A DNA stretch of 64,000 nt. Source: Gemmatimonadetes bacterium T265. Its GTDB lineage: Bacteria; Gemmatimonadota; Gemmatimonadetes; Gemmatimonadales; Gemmatimonadaceae. Shown here piece after piece: positions 62,462 to 64,000 of the stretch (position 1 is the first letter of the stretch; each line of letters begins with the position of its first letter). The position numbers were made by a program, and so were the translations under genes. The notes under the pieces were generated by a model. It was not told where the DNA came from. It was given only the letters and a program-made list of their open reading frames with translations, and made no database searches. The stretch spans positions 1,810,342 through 1,874,341 of the forward strand of contig BPUI01000001.1 of NCBI GenBank assembly GCA_019973575.1. The letters are read 5' to 3'.

Positions 62462-63802
62462 GTGCCCGACCTGAGCGGACTCCCCTACGCCGAGATCGCC
62501 TTCGACCACGACGGCACGCCCGTCGACCCCGGCCAGGTCGACGACGCGCTCGACGCGGCCGCGGCGCCTAACAGCCCGGCCGACGACGTCGTCGTCGTGT
62601 CCCACGGCTGGAACGACAGCGCGGACGAGGCGCGCGCCCTCTACGCGGGGTTCGGCGCCAACTTCGCCCCGGCGCTCACCGCGAACGGCGTCCTCCCCGG
62701 CCGCCGGGTCGTCGTCGTCGGCCTGCTCTGGCCCTCGAAAGAGTTCGCCGACCCGCGCCTCGTCCCCACCGACGCCGTCATCCACGGCCAGCTCGACCGC
62801 GTCGAAGCGCTCTCCGGCGCGGACCTCTCGCTCGCCCGCGCGCAGGTGCCCCGGCTTCGCGCGAGTCCGGCCGCCCGGCGTGCCTTCATCGACGACGTGC
62901 TCGCCATCTTGCCGCCCACGGCCACGCAGGAGGAGGCGCAGCCGGCGCACGTCGTCCAAGTCTCCGGCGACCCTCAGTTCCTCGAACGACTCGGCACGCC
63001 GCTCGTCGCGCCCCCCGCGGCGCCGCGGGGCGGCGCCGCCGACGCGATCGGCGACCGCCCGATCGACGACCGTCAGTCGCCCGCGCCCGACCTCCCGCCG
63101 GGCGCGGCCCTGGGGATCGGTGGCTGGCTCGCCGGGGTCGAAGTGGGCGCGGTCAGCCTGCTCAACTACACCACCTACTACCTGATGAAGGACCGCGCCG
63201 CCCGCGTCGGCCGCGCCGGGCTCGCGCCCGTGCTCGCGCGCCTGCGCGCCGCGCTGCCTAACACTGCCACGCACCTCGTCGGCCACAGCTTCGGCGCGCG
63301 GCTCGTGACGGCGGCCGCGGCCGACGCGGCGGTCGACGCCGTCGACTCGCTCTCGCTCCTCCAGGCCGCCTTCTCCCACTACGCGTTCGCGCGCGGCTGG
63401 GACGACGGCGCCACGCGCGACGGCTTCTTCCGCGCCGTGGTCGCCGCCCCCGCGCCGCGCGTCCGCGGCCCCACCCTCGTCACCTTCACGCGCAACGACC
63501 ACGCGGTCGGCGTCGCCTACGCGATCGCCTCGCGCGTCGCCGGCCAGATCGCGAGCGCCGTCGGCGACGCGCACGACCCCTACGGCGCCCTCGGCGCCAA
63601 CGGGGCGCAGAAGACGCCCGAGGCGACCGTCCTGCGCCTGATCGCCGACGGCGCGCCCTACGCCTTCGCGCCGGGCGCCGTCTACAACCTCGACGGCAAC
63701 GGCACGCCCGGCGACCCCGGCGTCATCACCGGCCACACCGACGTGCGCCGCCCCGAGGTCGCGCACGCGGTGGCCGAGGCGGTGCGCGCCGCGGCCCGTT
63801 AG
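62462..63802 (+). CDS. Alpha/beta hydrolase, partner of the S8 protease
   Basis: 446 residues from GTG at 62462. Begins DLSGLPYAEIAFDHDGTPVDPGQVDDAL, then DDVVVVSHGWNDSADEARALYAGF (oxyanion side), a long insert (residues about 120-250) with FIDDVLAILPPTATQEEAQ, then HLVGHSFGARLVTAAAA (GHSFG nucleophile) and ITGHTDVRRPEVAHA near the end with a likely His. No signal peptide. Serine hydrolase of the lipase/esterase kind. Preceded by a subtilisin-like gene with a gap of only 20 bases. Substrate unknown. Confidence 0.78.
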   Translation: MPDLSGLPYAEIAFDHDGTPVDPGQVDDALDAAAAPNSPADDVVVVSHGWNDSADEARALYAGFGANFAPALTANGVLPGRRVVVVGLLWPSKEFADPRLVPTDAVIHGQLDRVEALSGADLSLARAQVPRLRASPAARRAFIDDVLAILPPTATQEEAQPAHVVQVSGDPQFLERLGTPLVAPPAAPRGGAADAIGDRPIDDRQSPAPDLPPGAALGIGGWLAGVEVGAVSLLNYTTYYLMKDRAARVGRAGLAPVLARLRAALPNTATHLVGHSFGARLVTAAAADAAVDAVDSLSLLQAAFSHYAFARGWDDGATRDGFFRAVVAAPAPRVRGPTLVTFTRNDHAVGVAYAIASRVAGQIASAVGDAHDPYGALGANGAQKTPEATVLRLIADGAPYAFAPGAVYNLDGNGTPGDPGVITGHTDVRRPEVAHAVAEAVRAAAR

Positions 63803-63815
63803 CCGTTAGGCAACG

Positions 63816-64000
63816 TTAAACGCGGCCCGCCGCCGCGGCCGGCGCCGCGAGCGCTTCCGCGGCCGACGCGGTCCCCGGCCGCCCGAAGAGGTAGCCCTGC
63901 GCGAGGTCGCACCCGAGCGCCCGCAGCGTCGCGTGCTGCGCCGCCGTCTCCACGCCCTCGGCCACCGTCTGCAGCCCGAGCGCGGCCGCCATCTGCACCA
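63816..64000 (-). CDS. EAL-domain protein, C-terminal end
   Basis: Only about 60 C-terminal residues are in the window; the rest lies beyond 64000. MQMAAALGLQTVAEGVETAAQHATLRALGCDLAQGYLFGRP is the C-terminal end of an EAL phosphodiesterase: the VAEGVET and DxxQGYLFxRP blocks that close the c-di-GMP site. The remaining 15-odd residues are Ala-rich. It may belong to a GGDEF-EAL fusion. Confidence 0.9.
   Translation of the reverse strand, partial: VQMAAALGLQTVAEGVETAAQHATLRALGCDLAQGYLFGRPGTASAAEALAAPAAAAGRV

Overview
The window is very GC-rich (about 73-75 % by eye), densely coded on both strands, and carries no rRNA, tRNA, phage, transposase or CRISPR that I can see. The gene mix fits a Gram-negative, aerobic, soil-type bacterium, most likely a Gemmatimonadota relative: lipoproteins with LAAC-type lipoboxes, a PEP-CTERM protein, an outer-membrane barrel, secreted glycosidases and peptidases, CPBP protease, four Uma2 nucleases, SCO1 and HtrA. 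That placement is an inference from gene content and composition; no marker gene is present to prove it.

Layout. 0-2.3 kb: a cut-off carboxylesterase and a GH97 glycosidase. 2.4-6.4 kb: a bacterial XPB helicase and its usual partner protein. 6.5-13.2 kb: lipoate ligase, RmuC, a GH43-type secreted glycosidase, a degenerate GGDEF protein, an MBL hydrolase and a lipoprotein. 13.3-17.3 kb: a Uma2 nuclease, two small disordered proteins, a long palindromic repeat, and thrC-thrB. 17.3-25 kb: a VapBC-type toxin-antitoxin pair, a secreted protein, an aldo/keto reductase, a GMC oxidoreductase, an anchored HNH protein and a SCO1/cupredoxin-like pair. 24.2-30.5 kb: rhomboid protease overlapping a methyltransferase-acyltransferase fusion, a large nested palindrome built from CAACAGCG words, a renal-type dipeptidase, a second aldo/keto reductase and a histone-H1-like DNA-binding protein. 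30.5-39 kb: HPP and DUF1622 membrane proteins, a 1204-residue tandem-duplicated CPBP protease, a DctA-type transporter, a beta-barrel protein and HtrA. 39-44.6 kb: decayed glycosyltransferase and acetyltransferase remnants, hemolysin III, DUF2383, Uma2, metallophosphoesterase and a LuxR-type response regulator. 44.7-54.4 kb: lipase-like hydrolase, a second palindromic repeat, PEP-CTERM protein, sensor kinase, a run of secreted phosphoesterase, glycosidase, M28 peptidase, and an EXORDIUM-like lipoprotein. 54.4-64 kb: a frameshifted DinB gene, small proteins, a HipA-like kinase with DUF3037 and an MBL hydrolase, CsbD, an S8 protease with an alpha/beta hydrolase, and the end of an EAL-domain protein.

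The most unusual signal is not a gene. The heptamer GCCTAAC (= GTTAGGC) occurs about 47 times by my count, roughly nine times the chance expectation for this base composition. It lies in all frames and between genes, it accounts for nearly all TTA leucine codons I noticed, and it supplies the stop codon of nine genes. It is absent from 17.3-24.9 kb. It behaves like a DNA-level signal (methylation or restriction site, uptake or recombination signal) rather than a protein-coding constraint. Other points of interest are the CAACAGCG palindrome at 27.4-27.6 kb, three kinds of dispersed palindrome (one inside an open reading frame, at the seam of a duplicated protein), and five gene pairs joined by the same GTGA stop/start overlap.
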